Assembly (NCBI RefSeq): GCF_030824335.1
Contig: NZ_JAVBXX010000013.1
Span: 1-64,000 of the forward strand
Length of the DNA stretch: 64,000 nt
Reading direction: 5' to 3'
Source of the DNA: Azonexus sp.
Lineage (GTDB): Bacteria > Pseudomonadota > Gammaproteobacteria > Burkholderiales > Rhodocyclaceae
Position 1 is the first letter of the stretch, and every line of letters begins with the position of its first letter. The notes under the pieces are model-generated. The model was given only the letters and a program-made list of their open reading frames with translations. It was not told where the DNA came from and made no database searches. The position numbers and the translations under genes are program-made. Shown here piece by piece: positions 17,316 through 27,635 of this stretch.

Positions 17316-18548
17316 TCAGTTCGGGCTGTATCCCTTGGGTAACAACACCCACATCCGGCCATTTTGTTTCATGCGCCCCGCCAGTGCGCCGGCCTCTTTA
17401 CCAAAGCCCCAGAAGAAATCGGCGCGCACCGCCCCCTTGATCGCACCGCCGGTATCCTGAGCCATGACCAGACGATTCATGGCTTGCGTCGAATTGGGCC
17501 GGGTCGTTGCCAGGAACACCGGCGCCCCCAAAGGCACCGAACGAGGATCAATGGCAATGCTGCGCTCAGCCGTCAACGGCACGCCCAACGCCCCCTGCGG
17601 GCCATCGTCGCTGGCCGGCATTTCACGGAAAAAGACGTAGCTCGGATTGGCGTTCAACAACTCATTCAGACGTGCCGGATTGGCCCTTGCCCAAGCCTGT
17701 ATGCCCTGCATCGAAGCCTCTTCCAGCTTGAGGTCACCGCGCTCGACAAGTACCCGACCAATCGAACGATAAGGATGGCCGTTCTGATCCGCATAGTTCA
17801 CGCGCATCAGGCTGCCGTCGGGCAGGCGAATCCGCCCAGAACCCTGAACCTGCAGGAAGAACAGTTCGATGGGATCATCCACGTAAGCCAGCGTCCTGGC
17901 TGGCAGCTTGCTGCCCTGGGCAAGAATCTCGCCGCGCGGCCAGTAAGGCACCACCTTGTTGCCCTCGACCCGGCCACGCACCCGCTTGCCTTTCAATTCG
18001 GGGAAAAGATCGCCCAATTCAATCGTCAACAAGTTGTCCGGCACTGCGTGCAAGGCATGGGCAAATTTCTTGCCGGACTGGCGACTGCCGTTCAGCAGCG
18101 GTTCGTAATAGCCTGTCACCATGCCGTCGACCGCAACATCGGCCGCTGAAATGCCATGCGGCTGCAGGTGTTTTTCAAAAAACTCGCGCACCGCCTTGTC
18201 CGATTTTCCATCGACCTCGGCGCTCAGGGCGCAGACCGGCCGCCAGGCTTCGGCGCCGGCCCGATTGCGCAGACCACGGCAACTTTGCAGGAATGCCGGC
18301 CAAGCTGCCGAATGGGCGTCATCCTGCCAGCCTGGCAATGCCGACCAGTCAGCAGGCGTCAGCGTGCGGGAAAACTCCACTGGCGTGACCGGCTTGCCGG
18401 GTGCCGGGCAAACCGGACAGGCCACACAGACCGGACAAGGCGCAGGCTTCTCCGCTGCCTTCTCGGTCGGCGCCCCTTTCGAGGGAAGCATGGAACAACC
18501 CGCCAGAAAAAGGCTGACGGCAAACAAGGTAACTTGGAGTTTTCGCAT
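17316..18548 (-). CDS. mltA: Membrane-bound lytic murein transglycosylase A
   Basis: 410 residues from ATG 18548. A lipoprotein signal with lipobox LAGC (Cys near residue 19) is followed by an unusual Cys/Pro-rich linker (PCPVCVACPVCPAPG, about 37-51) and then the MltA domain (about 100-330) and 3D domain (about 310-400, with IAIDPRSVPLG and AQDTGGAIKG, which holds the catalytic Asp). It cleaves peptidoglycan to anhydromuropeptides at the outer membrane. The Cys-rich linker is not typical and might bind metal or form disulfides. Confidence 0.93.
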   Translation of the reverse strand: MRKLQVTLFAVSLFLAGCSMLPSKGAPTEKAAEKPAPCPVCVACPVCPAPGKPVTPVEFSRTLTPADWSALPGWQDDAHSAAWPAFLQSCRGLRNRAGAEAWRPVCALSAEVDGKSDKAVREFFEKHLQPHGISAADVAVDGMVTGYYEPLLNGSRQSGKKFAHALHAVPDNLLTIELGDLFPELKGKRVRGRVEGNKVVPYWPRGEILAQGSKLPARTLAYVDDPIELFFLQVQGSGRIRLPDGSLMRVNYADQNGHPYRSIGRVLVERGDLKLEEASMQGIQAWARANPARLNELLNANPSYVFFREMPASDDGPQGALGVPLTAERSIAIDPRSVPLGAPVFLATTRPNSTQAMNRLVMAQDTGGAIKGAVRADFFWGFGKEAGALAGRMKQNGRMWVLLPKGYSPN

Positions 18549-18595
18549 GGCTTTCGTTAGAGTGGGCAACTTTGTCACGCAGTATACCTTTCCCC

Positions 18596-19486
18596 ATGAT
18601 CGACTCAGTCCAACTCGAACGCCTGCTCTCCCGTGCCGAACACGTTCTCGGCCGCCTGGAAGCCGCCCTGCCACCAGCCCCGCCGATGCCTGACTGGAAA
18701 GCTGCCGTTGCCTTCCGCTGGCGCAAATCAAGCGGGCGCGGCTGGTTGCAGGCGGTAGCGAAGCCACATCCGATCCGGCTGGCGGATATCGAAACCGTGG
18801 ACGACCAGAAAGCCCGTATCGTTGCCAATACTCGCCAGTTCGTCGCCGGCCAAGGGGCCAACAACGTGCTGCTGACTGGTGCCCGAGGCTGCGGCAAGTC
18901 TTCGCTGGTCAAGGCGGTACTCAATGAATTTTCGGGCGAAGGTCTGCGCTTGATCGAAGTCGACAAGAACGACTTGATCGACTTGGCAGACATTGTTGAC
19001 CTGCTTGACGGTCGACCGGAGAAATTCATCATTTTCTGCGACGATCTATCGTTCGAGGCGGGAGAAACGGCCTACAAGGCGCTGAAGTCCATCCTTGATG
19101 GCTCGGTCGCCGCGCCACCCGACAATGTGCTGATCTACGCCACATCGAACCGGCGCCACCTGATGCCGGAATATTTTTCGGAAAACCTGGACACCCAGCG
19201 AGTTGATGACGAAATTCATCCGGGCGAAGCCGTCGAGGAAAAAATCTCCCTGTCCGAGCGATTCGGCCTGTGGATTTCCTTCTACCCCTTCTCGCAGAAT
19301 GATTATCTTGCGGTCTACGCGCACTGGGCACGGCAATTCGGCATTGCCGAGGCCATCATCGCAGCTTGCGAGCGCGAAGCACTGAACTGGTCGCTGTCAC
19401 GCGGCTCCCGTTCCGGTCGGGTGGCCTGGCAATTTGCCCGCGATCTGGCGGGACGCCACTCGTCAAACAATGGAAATACCCCATGA
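18596..19486 (+). CDS. ATP-binding protein, DUF815/AAA family
   Basis: 296 residues. Walker A TGARGCGKSSLVKA (about 100-113), Walker B FIIFCDDLSFE (about 147-157), and the DUF815 hallmarks VLIYATSNRRHLMPE (about 180-194) and SLSERFGLWISFYPF (about 219-233). The family is widespread with unknown function. It is divergent from mltA and overlaps the downstream Nudix gene by 4 bases (ATGA), so the two are co-translated; the ATPase-Nudix pair is common in betaproteobacteria. Confidence 0.9.
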   Translation: MIDSVQLERLLSRAEHVLGRLEAALPPAPPMPDWKAAVAFRWRKSSGRGWLQAVAKPHPIRLADIETVDDQKARIVANTRQFVAGQGANNVLLTGARGCGKSSLVKAVLNEFSGEGLRLIEVDKNDLIDLADIVDLLDGRPEKFIIFCDDLSFEAGETAYKALKSILDGSVAAPPDNVLIYATSNRRHLMPEYFSENLDTQRVDDEIHPGEAVEEKISLSERFGLWISFYPFSQNDYLAVYAHWARQFGIAEAIIAACEREALNWSLSRGSRSGRVAWQFARDLAGRHSSNNGNTP

Positions 19487-20439
19487 GCCCCGTCGTTGAA
19501 GTCGCTGCCGCAGTGATGCTGCGCGCCAACGGGCAGGAATTCCTGCTTGCCCAGCGCCCGGAAGGAAAGGTCTATGTCGGTTACTGGGAGTTTCCGGGGG
19601 GCAAGGTCGAGCCGGGGGAAAGCATTCGCGCTGCCTTGATTCGCGAACTCCATGAAGAACTCGGCATTACGGTCACCGAATGCTCGCCCTGGCTGATCCG
19701 GGAATTCACCTATCCGCACGCCAAGGTCCGGCTGAATTTCTGGCGTGTCACCGCGTGGACCGGAGAAATCGGCATCACCGCGCCATTGGAGCATTCTGCG
19801 GTCGACTGGCAGCAATGCGGCAAAACCGCCAACGTCGCCCCCATCTTGCCAGCCAATGGACCGATTCTGAAAGCCCTGTCATTACCCGACACCATGCTCA
19901 TCACGATGGCGGAAATTGAAGGCGAGACGATGCAGATGCAACGCCTGCAAGCCGCTCTCGAGCAGACGAAAGACAGCGGACCAAGCCTGATCCAGATCCG
20001 CGACAAACAACTGCCCAGCGAACAACGCCGGGCGTTCGCGACGAATGTCATCAAGCTGGCACGCCAACACGATGCCATCGTCGTCATCAACGACGATGCC
20101 GAACTCGCCCGCGCCTTGGGTGCCGATGGTTTGCACCTGTCGTCGACCAGCTTGGCAAACTGCACCGAGCGTCCAGACTTCAACTGGGTTGGGGCCTCTT
20201 GCCATACGAACGAAGAAATCAGACGGGCCGGCGAACTGGGGCTGGATTACGCCGTGCTCGGCCCCGTGCTGGCGACCCCCAGCCATCCGGAGAATCCGGG
20301 CCTGGGCTGGACAGAGTTTGCCACGCGTTGTTCAGGTAACGCGTTGCCCGTATTTGCCCTGGGTGGCATGCGCAAGGCGCTTCAGGAAACGGCAACCCAG
20401 CACGGAGCACACGGCATTGCACTGATGCGCGGCTGGTAA
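19483..20439 (+). CDS. Nudix hydrolase (MutT-like) fused to a thiamine-phosphate-synthase-like domain
   Basis: 318 residues. The Nudix box is GGKVEPGESIRAALIRELHEELGI (about 37-60, intact), as in MutT enzymes that sanitise 8-oxo-dGTP. After about residue 135 comes a TIM-barrel domain related to ThiE/TenI, with IQIRDKQLP (about 170), INDDAELARALGADGLHLS (about 202-220) and a C-terminal GI-ALMRGW phosphate-type loop. The fusion is known in proteobacteria; the function of the second domain is not proven, and real thiamine phosphate synthesis is uncertain. It ends 9 bases from the convergent yacG. Confidence 0.9.
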   Translation: MSPVVEVAAAVMLRANGQEFLLAQRPEGKVYVGYWEFPGGKVEPGESIRAALIRELHEELGITVTECSPWLIREFTYPHAKVRLNFWRVTAWTGEIGITAPLEHSAVDWQQCGKTANVAPILPANGPILKALSLPDTMLITMAEIEGETMQMQRLQAALEQTKDSGPSLIQIRDKQLPSEQRRAFATNVIKLARQHDAIVVINDDAELARALGADGLHLSSTSLANCTERPDFNWVGASCHTNEEIRRAGELGLDYAVLGPVLATPSHPENPGLGWTEFATRCSGNALPVFALGGMRKALQETATQHGAHGIALMRGW

Positions 20440-20448
20440 GCAGGAATG

Positions 20449-20655
20449 CTAGCGGTTTTGCTCGAGGAAATCAGGCCCTGGCGCACCGAGTTCCTCGTCA
20501 GTGACCTGACCGGGAATGCAATAGCTTTCGGACGCCCAGGCACCGAGGTCAATCTGCTTGCAGCGCTCGGAACAAAACGGCCGCCAGGCATTCTCCGGCG
20601 ACCACAAGGCATCTTTGCCGCACTGTGGGCAGCGAACGTAACGCGGCTTGCTCAC
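20449..20655 (-). CDS. yacG: DNA gyrase inhibitor YacG (zinc protein)
   Basis: 68 residues with the zinc site CPQC (9-12) and CSERCK (28-33) and the conserved [17 protein letters not shown] block. The family binds GyrB and inhibits gyrase in Escherichia coli. Its start overlaps the end of zapD by 4 bases, as in the usual coaE-zapD-yacG order. Confidence 0.95.
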   Translation of the reverse strand: MSKPRYVRCPQCGKDALWSPENAWRPFCSERCKQIDLGAWASESYCIPGQVTDEELGAPGPDFLEQNR

Positions 20656-21410
20656 AGATTACAGAACGTCAGGTCGAACTCGACATCGCGCTCGCAACCA
20701 CGTGCTTTCAGCTCATTCACTGGCGGCTTGGTAAAGCGGATGTTGAGAAAATATTTATTGGCACTGACTTCCGGCACGGCGGCTTCGTTGGCCGACAGAG
20801 AAACGCGCACCATCTGGGCCGATGTACCGCCGAGATTCAATTGAAATTGCCCGTTGACCGCAGTATGCGTTTGGGGATGCCCGCTTGAGCGCAGCAAGCG
20901 CAGCACAATCGCCGACGCATCGCGCAGGGCGAACAAAGGCTTGCTCCAGGCTTCGAGCGCTGTCCGGCGCACTTCCACCGAACGATGCAACCACCAGTGG
21001 TAGGACGGCAGATCGAATTCACACACGCCACCCGGAATGGCTGCCCGACTCTTGATGCTCATCAACCAGTCGTTGTCACGCAAATACTGGCCAATCTTGC
21101 CGCTCATGCCCAGCAAAGCCGCCGAGGATTGTTCGATTTCGTAAAGCGCGCCAGATAGCGCCTCTTCGGAAATATCGGGATTATTGCGAAAAGCCAGCAG
21201 CGTCTGACGCTGCCTTTCGAGTTCCTGGATCAGATCCATCTTGAGATCGGCGCGACCGGCTGCCTCAAGAATTTCAAACAGGGTCACCAGTGCTGCGTGG
21301 TGCTCGTGCTGACCATCGGACTGTGCGAAATATGCCGTCTTCTCGAAGAGATCTTCGAGGCGCAAGAGCGTTCGGATACGCTCATTGAACGGATATTCGT
21401 AGGTGATCAC
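20652..21410 (-). CDS. zapD: Cell division protein ZapD
   Basis: 252 residues from GTG 21410 ([20 protein letters not shown], the canonical N-terminus). It is an all-helical N-terminal region followed by a beta-rich C-terminal domain. ZapD crosslinks FtsZ filaments at the Z-ring. Upstream in-frame codons are outside the conserved start. Its neighbours coaE and yacG are on the same strand, so this is an operon. Confidence 0.93.
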   Translation of the reverse strand: MITYEYPFNERIRTLLRLEDLFEKTAYFAQSDGQHEHHAALVTLFEILEAAGRADLKMDLIQELERQRQTLLAFRNNPDISEEALSGALYEIEQSSAALLGMSGKIGQYLRDNDWLMSIKSRAAIPGGVCEFDLPSYHWWLHRSVEVRRTALEAWSKPLFALRDASAIVLRLLRSSGHPQTHTAVNGQFQLNLGGTSAQMVRVSLSANEAAVPEVSANKYFLNIRFTKPPVNELKARGCERDVEFDLTFCNL

Positions 21411-21472
21411 GCAGCTTATGTCCCGGAATTTTGAAAAAATTTTCTTTATTCTGAGCCATTTGCATGCAAATC

Positions 21473-22096
21473 TCAACAGCTTGCTTTAAGTTTCTTCGCC
21501 GCAAGTTGCAGATATTTCCGGTGCAAATCCCCGATTTGCCCTGCTACAGCGGCCAACCCGCTGTCATTCAGCAACACATCATCGGCAATTGCCAAACGCT
21601 GGGCACGCGTTGCCTGTGCCGCCAGAATTGCCCTGACTTCATCGACAGTCATACCATTGCGCCTCCGAACCCGCTCTATTTGCAAGCTTTCCGGGCAGTC
21701 GACCACAAGAACCCGGTCGCAGCGCTCACGGTAAGTCCCGGACTCGACGAGAAGCGGCACAGCCAGAATGACGTAAGAGGATTCCGCCATCCGGCAGCGC
21801 TCGGCTGACAGCGTCCGGATCAGCGGGTGCAGGATGGCCTCAAGTCGCTCCCGCATCTCAAGGTGGGCAAAAACCAGGCGCCGCATCGCGCCCCGATCCA
21901 ATGCCCCATGTGCATCCAACACACCAGTGCCAAATGCCTCGATCAAAGCCGGCATGGCAGCCCCCTCTGGGGCAGTCAGTTCGTGGGCAATGGCATCGGT
22001 ATCGACCAGCACAACCCCCAGAGCAACGAACATATCCGCGACGGTGCTCTTCCCGCTGCCAATCCCGCCCGTCAAGCCGACAACGTAATCGCTCAC
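21473..22096 (-). CDS. coaE: Dephospho-CoA kinase
   Basis: 207 residues. P-loop GLTGGIGSGKST (about 7-18), DTDAIAH (about 33-39) and the LAVPLLVESG lid region are typical. It phosphorylates the 3' hydroxyl of dephospho-CoA, the last step of coenzyme A synthesis (coaD, the preceding step, is at 38244). The GTG at 22096 was chosen because GTGA overlaps the stop of the upstream gene; a TTG at 22102 is the alternative. Confidence 0.95.
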   Translation of the reverse strand: MSDYVVGLTGGIGSGKSTVADMFVALGVVLVDTDAIAHELTAPEGAAMPALIEAFGTGVLDAHGALDRGAMRRLVFAHLEMRERLEAILHPLIRTLSAERCRMAESSYVILAVPLLVESGTYRERCDRVLVVDCPESLQIERVRRRNGMTVDEVRAILAAQATRAQRLAIADDVLLNDSGLAAVAGQIGDLHRKYLQLAAKKLKASC

Positions 22097-22812
22097 TGGC
22101 AATCTTGCGGTTTATTCTTGGGAATCGCCTTGAGCACGGCTGCCAGCAGTGTTTCACGCGCATCTACAGGGCCTCGCACCTCAAGGCGTACGTTCCCATC
22201 CTTGTCCGGCCGAACGCCAAGCCGTGCGGAACGAACCCCCTGCGCCTGCAATTGGTTCAGCCGTTCCCGAGCACCTTTTTCGCTGCTGAACACGCCAAGG
22301 GAAATTGCATTCCGGCCGGGTCCATCCTGAACGATGAAGTACTCATTCACGCCAAGCGCCCGCAACTCACCCGATTTTTTGTCTGCAGCAGCCCGATCGG
22401 CAAGGGGCGGAATATGTACCCACCACCCGGTACCCTCACCATTCGTTGCTACCTGCTGCAGCTTGAATTCGGGAAACCCCCGGCTGACCACACGGGAAAC
22501 ACGCTCAGCCTCGACTTGTGCCAAAGCCCCCCAAGCCAGGCAAACCAAGACCGGCGGAGCTTCAGAAACAGGCGGCGGCTCACTTACAGCCGGAGGCTCA
22601 ACCAGCTCTGGCAGCGGCGGAGGTTTTGCCACAGATTCCGGCAACACGGGCAGTGGCGGCTTTTCTCCGCGCGACACGATGCGAATACTTTCCGGACTGA
22701 CCTGCTGCTCAAGATGCACGGCGTCATGCGCAGCGGAGCCTCCCAAATGGCCGGCCGAAAAAGCATAAAAAATCAAGTTAGCCAGAACGAGCAAAAAAAT
22801 GAGCGGTTTCAC
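22093..22812 (-). CDS. SPOR-domain membrane protein
   Basis: 239 residues from GTG 22812 (a TTG at 22824 is also possible). One N-terminal membrane helix (about 3-20), a proline-rich linker (about 50-85), then a C-terminal SPOR domain (about 110-210) with WWVHIPPLADRAAADKKSGEL and ISLGVFSSEKGARERLNQL. SPOR domains bind denuded glycan strands at division sites. It overlaps coaE by 4 bases, so it is the first gene of coaE-zapD-yacG. Confidence 0.85.
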   Translation of the reverse strand: MKPLIFLLVLANLIFYAFSAGHLGGSAAHDAVHLEQQVSPESIRIVSRGEKPPLPVLPESVAKPPPLPELVEPPAVSEPPPVSEAPPVLVCLAWGALAQVEAERVSRVVSRGFPEFKLQQVATNGEGTGWWVHIPPLADRAAADKKSGELRALGVNEYFIVQDGPGRNAISLGVFSSEKGARERLNQLQAQGVRSARLGVRPDKDGNVRLEVRGPVDARETLLAAVLKAIPKNKPQDCQ

Positions 22813-23053
22813 GGAATCAACCAAACTAGGGCAAAGACTTCAACGACTCGACGATGGGTACAGCTGGGTATCTTGCAAGGTCCACCAGTTGCCCGGAGAA
22901 ATACGGGGCATTCGACACCATCGCGAACTGATCATGCGCAATGGTGTCACGAAATCCATCTCTCCGAACTTTTTTGCTTCGATCAGTGACCGGGCACAAT
23001 CTTCAGCGCGTCAGCGGGGGCTAAAAGAGCCATGCCCCACCAACGCTCCGACC
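22813..23053. other. Gap with two short overlapping frames, no recognised gene
   Basis: On the minus strand a frame of about 57 codons ends in TAG at 22826-22828, just before the SPOR gene, and encodes a protein-like sequence (DTIAHDQFAMVSNAPYF and onward). A second frame of about 39 codons overlaps it. Neither has a recognised family or a good start; they could be the remnant of a lost gene. Confidence 0.35.
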
Positions 23054-25360
23054 TCAGCCTTTGACCTGGAAGAAGTTGGTCAAATCCTGCAACTGGGCAG
23101 CCTGTCCACCCAACTCTTCCGCTGTCGCGGCAAGCTCCTCGGAGGCAGAAGCATTTTGCTGGGTTGCATTATTCAGCAAGCCCATGGCGCGATTGATCTG
23201 GCCGACGCCTGTCGTCTGCTCCTGCGAAGCAGCGGCAATTTCCTGCACCAGATCGGAGGTTTTCCTGATATTCGGCACCATATCCTGCAACAAGACGCCC
23301 GCATGCTCGGCCAATTTGACGGAGGAAGCAGCAACCTGGCTGATTTCCTGTGCCGCCACCTGGGAACGTTCGGCCAGTTTTCGCACCTCGGCCGCGACCA
23401 CCGCAAAGCCCTTGCCGTGTTCACCTGCGCGTGCCGCCTCGATAGCTGCATTGAGCGCAAGTAAATTGGTCTGGTAGGCAATGTCATCAATAATGCCGAT
23501 CTTGCCGGCAATTGACTTCATCGCCGCTACCGTCTTGCCGACAGCCTGGCCGCCCTCATCCGCCTCGCTCGCTGCGCGCGCCGCCATACTGTCGGTCACC
23601 TTGGCGTTATCCGTATTCTGGGTCACCGACTCGGTCATTTGATCCAGGCTGGCCGTGGTTTCCTCGACGGATGAGGCTTGCTGCGACGCCGATTGAGACA
23701 GTGACTGGGCAGTCGATGAAATTTGACCCGCCGCATTCGACAACGCATCGGCGGCCACAATAATCTGGGCAATTGTCGTATTCAAACGGTCCAGCGTATT
23801 GTTGATCGTCTCCTTCAGCGTGGCAAAGTCACCCTGATATTGACCGCGCACACTCTGCGTCATGTCCCCCTTTTCCATCGCCTGCATGATTTTCTGAATT
23901 TCTCGCACAGGGGAAACCACGGCATCCAGCGTGGCATTGACGCCTTCTACAATGCGCCGGAAATCACCCCGATGCTGGCTGGCATTGGCCCGGGTCTCCA
24001 GACGACCGGCCACTGCGGCATCCGACAGCAGGTTGGCATCGTCCACCAGGGCCTTGATATTGGCGCGCACTTGCTCAATGGTGTCGTTGATCGAGTGCTT
24101 CTTGCCCGGAAACGACTCCAACGGCGCGTCCATGTTGCCTTCGCCGAATTCATGCACGCACGCCATGGCCTTTTCACTGAGCACAATGTGCCCGGCGACC
24201 ATCGCGTTCACGCCACTGGCCATTGCCTGATAAGCGCCCTCAAAACGTTTCTCGTCGATCCGGACATCGGTTTCGCCAGCATCATGCTCAGCCGACATGC
24301 GGTTCATCTCTTCGATCAGGGTATTGAGCGAGGCGATACACGTGTTGAGATTGTTTTTCAGCGTATTGAAATCGCCATTGTAGTTATCGGTGATGGCCGG
24401 CGGAATATCACCGCGGGCAATCCGGTCGACATAAGATGCCGCCACGTTGAGCGGCCCGATCACTGCATCCAGCGTTGCATTGAAACCGGTCACGACTTGC
24501 TGGAAGCCACCGTGATGCTGCGCGACATCGGCGCGCGTCGACAACCGACCGGCAATGGCCGCCTCGGTCAGGGTCGCCACTTCTGCCCGCATGCCTTGCA
24601 AGCTTTTCTGCACATGCTGGGTGGCCACAAGAATATCGCCCATCTCGTTCTTCAGCACGACATCGGCGGCGTGATCGAAATCGCCCTCCGCGAGCTTGTC
24701 CGTCGCAATGACCACCTGGCGAATGGAACGCGACAAATCGCGCATCAGCGACAGGGCAAAAGGAATGATCAGCGCAAAGATCACGACAGCGATCAGGGCT
24801 TGTACCTTCGATTGCCGGATCATTTCCTGATCCATGTCTTCGATATAAATACCGGTACCGATCACCCAGCCCCAGGGCGCAAATCCCTTGACGTAGGACA
24901 GTTTGGCTTGCGGCACATCCGAGCCGGGCTTCGGCCACATGTAATCACTGAAACCTGCACCGTCACGGCGGACAATTTCGATGAACTCGGAAAAGAAGTG
25001 CTTGCCGTTCGCATCCTTGAGCGCGGACAGATCAGTGCCATCCATCTGCGGCCGGATCGGATGCATCAGCATCTTGTTCTGCATGTCGTTGAGCCAGAAA
25101 TACTCGCTGCCGTCATAGCGCAGCTTGCTGACCGCACTCATTGCCATTTGCTGTGCCGCTTCTTCGCTCAGGCGGCCAGCCTGCTGCTCGGCATGGTAAT
25201 GCCCGAGCAAGGCATGAACGGTTTCAACCACGTTTCGCGTCTTGTTTTTGCGGTCTTCAAGAAGATTGTCCCGCAGGGTAAACAGTCCGACAACAATGCT
25301 GAGGGCGATGCCAAGCAAGGCGATCAATACAACAAGTCGGGTTTTAGTCTGGATTTTCAT
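23054..25360 (-). CDS. Methyl-accepting chemotaxis protein with single Cache domain and repeated HAMP-type linkers
   Basis: 768 residues. Membrane helix 1 (about 8-28), a periplasmic sCache domain (about 35-185, with [15 protein letters not shown] and [13 protein letters not shown]), helix 2 (about 190-210), a long series of HAMP-like units (about 215-520; repeated NATLDAVxxP and RGDFxxx segments), and the signalling domain (about 540-768) with the hairpin tip [21 protein letters not shown]. No C-terminal CheR-tethering pentapeptide is seen. Single Cache domains of this kind often bind small organic acids; the ligand is unknown. Confidence 0.93.
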   Translation of the reverse strand: MKIQTKTRLVVLIALLGIALSIVVGLFTLRDNLLEDRKNKTRNVVETVHALLGHYHAEQQAGRLSEEAAQQMAMSAVSKLRYDGSEYFWLNDMQNKMLMHPIRPQMDGTDLSALKDANGKHFFSEFIEIVRRDGAGFSDYMWPKPGSDVPQAKLSYVKGFAPWGWVIGTGIYIEDMDQEMIRQSKVQALIAVVIFALIIPFALSLMRDLSRSIRQVVIATDKLAEGDFDHAADVVLKNEMGDILVATQHVQKSLQGMRAEVATLTEAAIAGRLSTRADVAQHHGGFQQVVTGFNATLDAVIGPLNVAASYVDRIARGDIPPAITDNYNGDFNTLKNNLNTCIASLNTLIEEMNRMSAEHDAGETDVRIDEKRFEGAYQAMASGVNAMVAGHIVLSEKAMACVHEFGEGNMDAPLESFPGKKHSINDTIEQVRANIKALVDDANLLSDAAVAGRLETRANASQHRGDFRRIVEGVNATLDAVVSPVREIQKIMQAMEKGDMTQSVRGQYQGDFATLKETINNTLDRLNTTIAQIIVAADALSNAAGQISSTAQSLSQSASQQASSVEETTASLDQMTESVTQNTDNAKVTDSMAARAASEADEGGQAVGKTVAAMKSIAGKIGIIDDIAYQTNLLALNAAIEAARAGEHGKGFAVVAAEVRKLAERSQVAAQEISQVAASSVKLAEHAGVLLQDMVPNIRKTSDLVQEIAAASQEQTTGVGQINRAMGLLNNATQQNASASEELAATAEELGGQAAQLQDLTNFFQVKG

Positions 25361-25518
25361 GAGTACCCCAGAGGAATTGCAAAAAAAAGGAGAAATTTCC
25401 GCCGCAACCGGGATGCTATCCGATCAAACCAAACAACAGAAGGCAACAGTCCCGGCAGACTGGGTTAAAGTACCGCCACGCTACCAATTCCAGCGGCCAA
25501 ACAAAACATTCATTTGTC

Positions 25519-26094
25519 GTGCAGGTTTTACTTCCCTCCCATTCCGCAACGCATTTCCCGGATAACCATGTCGAAGCCAGCGTGACTGGCGGAGAAAATG
25601 GCCTTTGCCGCATGGTTTATCGCATTGTCGCCGCCTGCCGGAAGAACACTGAGTGCCTGAGCCTGCCAGCCGCGGTTGGAGAAAGCGGATTTGCCGACGA
25701 ACTCTGGCAAGACACCTGCTGCGAAGCCTTTGTCGCCTTACCAGACCGAACGGCCTATCGCGAGTTCAATTTTTCCCCCTCCGGGCAGTGGGCGATCTAT
25801 GACTTTGCCGATTACCGCCAAGCCATGCGCCGACACCTGCCGGACGCCCCCCCAAAAATCGACTGCCAGCCGACTCCCGATGGCTTCGTATTGACGGTTG
25901 ATCTGCCGCGTAGCCTGCTCGGCCCGCCGCCCTGGCAAATTGGCCTGAGCTGCATCCTGAAATACACCGACGGTTCGGTCGACTACCGGGCGCTCAGCCA
26001 TGCAGGCGAGCGCCCGGACTTCCACCAGCGCGCCAGCTTCACGCTGCACCTGGATAGTTTGCCCCCAAGTTTTGACTCCCCAGACTCCTTTTGA
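25519..26094 (+). CDS. DOMON-like domain protein
   Basis: 191 residues from GTG 25519. The sequence alternates beta strands with conserved LWQDTCCEAFVAL (about 61-73), YREFNFSPSGQWAIYDFADYR (about 79-99) and FTLHLD near the end, matching the DOMON-like proteins of proteobacteria. That fold binds heme or sugars in other families; the function here is unknown. No signal peptide is present, so it is cytoplasmic. It lies 28 bases upstream of the NamZ-type gene and is probably cotranscribed with it. Confidence 0.75.
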   Translation: MQVLLPSHSATHFPDNHVEASVTGGENGLCRMVYRIVAACRKNTECLSLPAAVGESGFADELWQDTCCEAFVALPDRTAYREFNFSPSGQWAIYDFADYRQAMRRHLPDAPPKIDCQPTPDGFVLTVDLPRSLLGPPPWQIGLSCILKYTDGSVDYRALSHAGERPDFHQRASFTLHLDSLPPSFDSPDSF

Positions 26095-26113
26095 ATCAGT
26101 CCTTTTGAATCAG
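26086..26113 (+). repeat. Tandem duplication of 14 bases at the gene junction
   Basis: TCCTTTTGAATCAG is present twice in direct succession (26086-26099, 26100-26113). The first copy contains the stop codon region of the DOMON-like gene and the second lies just before the next start. Confidence 0.8.
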
Positions 26114-26122
26114 GCTTTCATC

Positions 26123-27343
26123 ATGCAATTCGGTATCGACCGCCTCATCGCCGACCCTGCCCTGCGCGCCCCGCTGGCCGGTCGGCGCATCGCCCTGCTG
26201 GCGCACCCGGCATCCGTCACGGCCGATCTGACGCACAGTCTCGATGCGCTGGCTGCGCTGCCCGGCCTGCAACTGAGTGCAGCCTTCGGCCCGCAACACG
26301 GCATACGCGGCGACAAGCAGGACAACATGGTCGAGTCGCCGGATTTCATCGACCCGCGCTACGGCATTCCGATCTTCAGCCTGTATGGCGAAGTCCGCCA
26401 GCCGACCGCGGCCATGATGGAAACCTTCGACGTGCTGCTGGTCGACCTTCAGGATCTCGGCTGCCGCATCTACACCTTCATCACAACGCTACGTTACGTG
26501 CTCGAAGCCGCTGCCGCGCATGGCAAGAGCGTGTGGGTGCTCGACCGCCCGAATCCGGCTGGCCGGCCGGTCGAGGGCTTCACGCTGCGGGCCGGCTGGG
26601 AAAGTTTCGTCGGCGCTGGCGAAATGCCGATGCGTCACGGCCTGACGCTGGGCGAACTCGGCCGCTGGTTCATCGACCGGTTGCAACTCGACGTGGATTA
26701 TCGCGTCATCGAAATGCAGGGCTGGCAGCCCGACGCTGCACCCGGTTACGGCTGGCCGCTCGGCGAGCGGGCCTGGATCAACCCCAGCCCGAACGCCCCC
26801 AACCTGAGCATGGCCCGCGCCTACGCCGGCACCGTGATGCTTGAAGGCACAACATTGTCGGAAGGCCGCGGCACCACCCGGCCGCTGGAACTGCTGTTCG
26901 GCGCACCGGACATCGACGCCCGCGCCGTACTCAATACAATGCAGCAGATGGCGGAAAAATCGGCGCCGCACTGGCTGGCCGGCTGCAAGCTGCGCGAATG
27001 CTGGTTCGAGCCGACCTTTCACAAATTCTGCGGTCAACTGTGCCACGGGCTGCAAATCCACTGCGAAAGCCCGCATTACGAGCACGCCGCCTTCAAGCCC
27101 TGGCGCCTGCAGGCACTGGCCTTCAAGGCCATCCGCCAGCTTTACCCGGATTATCCGATCTGGCGCGACTTCGGTTACGAATATGAATTCGACCGGCTGG
27201 CCATCGACCTGATCAACGGTTCGCCGCTGCTGCGCGAATGGGTCGACGATCCGGCAACCACCCCGGCCGACCTGGAAAGCGCGCTTCTGGCCGATGAAAG
27301 CGCGTGGACCGCAGCCCGCGAGCCGTATTTGATTTACCGCTGA
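26123..27343 (+). CDS. DUF1343 protein, NamZ-type exo-beta-N-acetylmuramidase family
   Basis: 406 residues. Family signatures include FGPQHGIRGDKQDNM (about 54-68), IPIFSLYGEVRQPT (about 80-93), LVDLQDLGCRIYTFITTL (about 105-122), WVLDRPNPAGR (about 137-147) and EGTTLSEGRGTTRP (about 239-252). Bacillus NamZ of this family removes terminal N-acetylmuramic acid from peptidoglycan fragments, so a cell-wall recycling role is likely. There is no signal peptide, so a cytoplasmic location is implied, as expected for recycling of imported fragments. Confidence 0.85.
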   Translation: MQFGIDRLIADPALRAPLAGRRIALLAHPASVTADLTHSLDALAALPGLQLSAAFGPQHGIRGDKQDNMVESPDFIDPRYGIPIFSLYGEVRQPTAAMMETFDVLLVDLQDLGCRIYTFITTLRYVLEAAAAHGKSVWVLDRPNPAGRPVEGFTLRAGWESFVGAGEMPMRHGLTLGELGRWFIDRLQLDVDYRVIEMQGWQPDAAPGYGWPLGERAWINPSPNAPNLSMARAYAGTVMLEGTTLSEGRGTTRPLELLFGAPDIDARAVLNTMQQMAEKSAPHWLAGCKLRECWFEPTFHKFCGQLCHGLQIHCESPHYEHAAFKPWRLQALAFKAIRQLYPDYPIWRDFGYEYEFDRLAIDLINGSPLLREWVDDPATTPADLESALLADESAWTAAREPYLIYR

Positions 27344-27635
27344 TCAAGCCCCCGCAGCGCCCTAATCCAGTAGCTGTCACCGACTGCGAAATATCACCTG
27401 AGTTGACCACCTGAAGTCATCGGAGCTGACCATTGATTATCGATATCCTGAGCAGCAATCCATTTGGCAACATTCGGCCCTCATCGGTCGTTCAGCAAAT
27501 TTTTCCAAAACTGACACTCAGGATGACAATTGCATTGAGCGTGTCAGTACAATGCAACTTAGCTGGGCTCGGTTGCGTGCTCACATGTCGCAGCAAGCCG
27601 CACCAGTTAAGAAAATTCAAATACTAGGCATCAAC
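27344..27635. other. Intergenic stretch at the left border of an accessory island
   Basis: About 290 bases, more A+T-rich than the flanking genes. It contains an 8-bp inverted repeat TTGCATTG / CAATGCAA (27530-27557) that might be an operator or hairpin for the following gene, and a GTTGACCACCTGAAG-type stretch that could be an IS end; neither is certain. No gene was recognised. Confidence 0.4.

Noticed and set aside
17364..18149. Plus-strand frame of 261 codons
   Set aside because: Antisense to mltA, whose lipobox and catalytic motifs are intact on the minus strand.
23723..25468. Long plus-strand open frame of 581 codons
   Set aside because: It is the antisense shadow of the chemoreceptor gene at 23054-25360; its product is His/Arg/Gly-rich with no recognisable domain.
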